Shown: positions 33,644 through 33,671 of the stretch, one piece after another | Layout of the letters: every line of letters begins with the position of its first letter | Numbering within the stretch: the first letter of the stretch is position 1 | Origin: Hyphomicrobiales bacterium | GTDB lineage: Bacteria; Pseudomonadota; Alphaproteobacteria; Rhizobiales; Xanthobacteraceae | NCBI GenBank assembly: GCA_021323775.1 | Contig: JAJPKK010000330.1 | Location: 1 to 33,671 of the forward strand | DNA length: 33,671 nucleotides | Direction: 5' to 3' | Notes under the pieces: model-generated | What the model was told of the DNA's origin: nothing | What the model saw: only the letters and a program-made list of their open reading frames with translations | Database searches by the model: none | Made by a program: the position numbers and the translations under genes

Positions 33644-33671
33644 ATGAACCGGGCGACGTGGCTACAGGACC
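33644..33671 (+). CDS. Start of a transposase gene, cut by the window edge
   Basis: ATG 33644 follows AGGGGG and begins MNRATWLQD, after which the window ends. This opening is what I recall for helix-turn-helix transposases of the ISNCY type. CCCCT-GCG-AGGGG at 33623-33635 could fold over the ribosome-binding site and hold expression low. With only nine codons visible the call rests largely on the neighbouring end repeats. Confidence 0.5.

Overview
The window looks like chromosomal DNA of a GC-rich alphaproteobacterium of the Hyphomicrobiales, most like the Bradyrhizobium/Rhodopseudomonas/Xanthobacteraceae side. The basis is gene content: a TrcR (DUF1013) regulator, DUF992 secreted proteins, a rhizobial-type aspartate aminotransferase, a DUF6496 basic protein and Bradyrhizobium-like dispersed intergenic repeats. 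No phage, CRISPR array or rRNA/tRNA gene was seen. This is a mosaic of small metabolic and envelope units on both strands, with many decayed gene fragments between them.

Layout. (1) 0.3-2.8 kb: two tandem paralogous genes for exported ComEC-like metallo-beta-lactamase-fold hydrolases. (2) 2.8-4 kb: mostly non-coding, with a small hypothetical gene and an IS630-type transposase remnant. (3) 4-5.5 kb, minus strand: a 2-keto-4-pentenoate-type hydratase next to a HigBA toxin-antitoxin pair whose toxin gene is frameshifted. (4) 5.7-10.1 kb, plus strand: a UbiD-type (prenylated-FMN) decarboxylase followed by a complete NMT1/SsuA-type ABC importer (binding protein, ATPase, permease). With the hydratase this suggests uptake and breakdown of an aromatic or unsaturated acid; the substrate is unknown. 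(5) 10-12.6 kb: a glutathione S-transferase and, divergently, an aspartate aminotransferase starting at TTG. (6) 12.9-14 kb: a DUF992 pair with a strong terminator. (7) 14.5-16.5 kb: an EF-G-like GTPase with altered G motifs. (8) 16.7-18 kb: a DUF6496 protein and fragments of a beta-carbonic anhydrase and an NHL-repeat protein. (9) 18.2 kb: a secreted Tyr/Arg/Pro/Phe repeat protein. (10) 19.1-20.8 kb: a PQQ dehydrogenase with the Asp-Tyr-Asp signature linked to lanthanide use. (11) 21-24.6 kb: a DUF2905 membrane protein, a truncated methyltransferase, a small secreted protein, a nucleoside deaminase and a cytochrome P450. (12) 25-28.9 kb: a minus-strand operon for an isoquinoline 1-oxidoreductase-type molybdenum hydroxylase (large subunit, 2Fe-2S subunit, diheme cytochrome c), divergent from an HxlR regulator. 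(13) 29-30 kb: a short MscS channel and a broken VOC/PhnB gene. (14) 30.6-33.4 kb: a large exported SGNH hydrolase converging on TrcR. (15) The right edge appears to enter an insertion sequence.

Theme: the periplasm dominates (MBL pair, DUF992 pair, quinoprotein, Tat-exported molybdenum enzyme with cytochrome c, SGNH hydrolase, repeat protein). Several redox modules lack their cofactor-maturation genes here (UbiX, PQQ synthesis, Mo-cofactor insertion) and must rely on genes elsewhere. I found no defence system or clear multi-gene novelty. The most unusual items are the EF-G-like GTPase, the DYD quinoprotein that lacks a second classical metal ligand, the tandem secreted MBL proteins and the frameshifted HigB.
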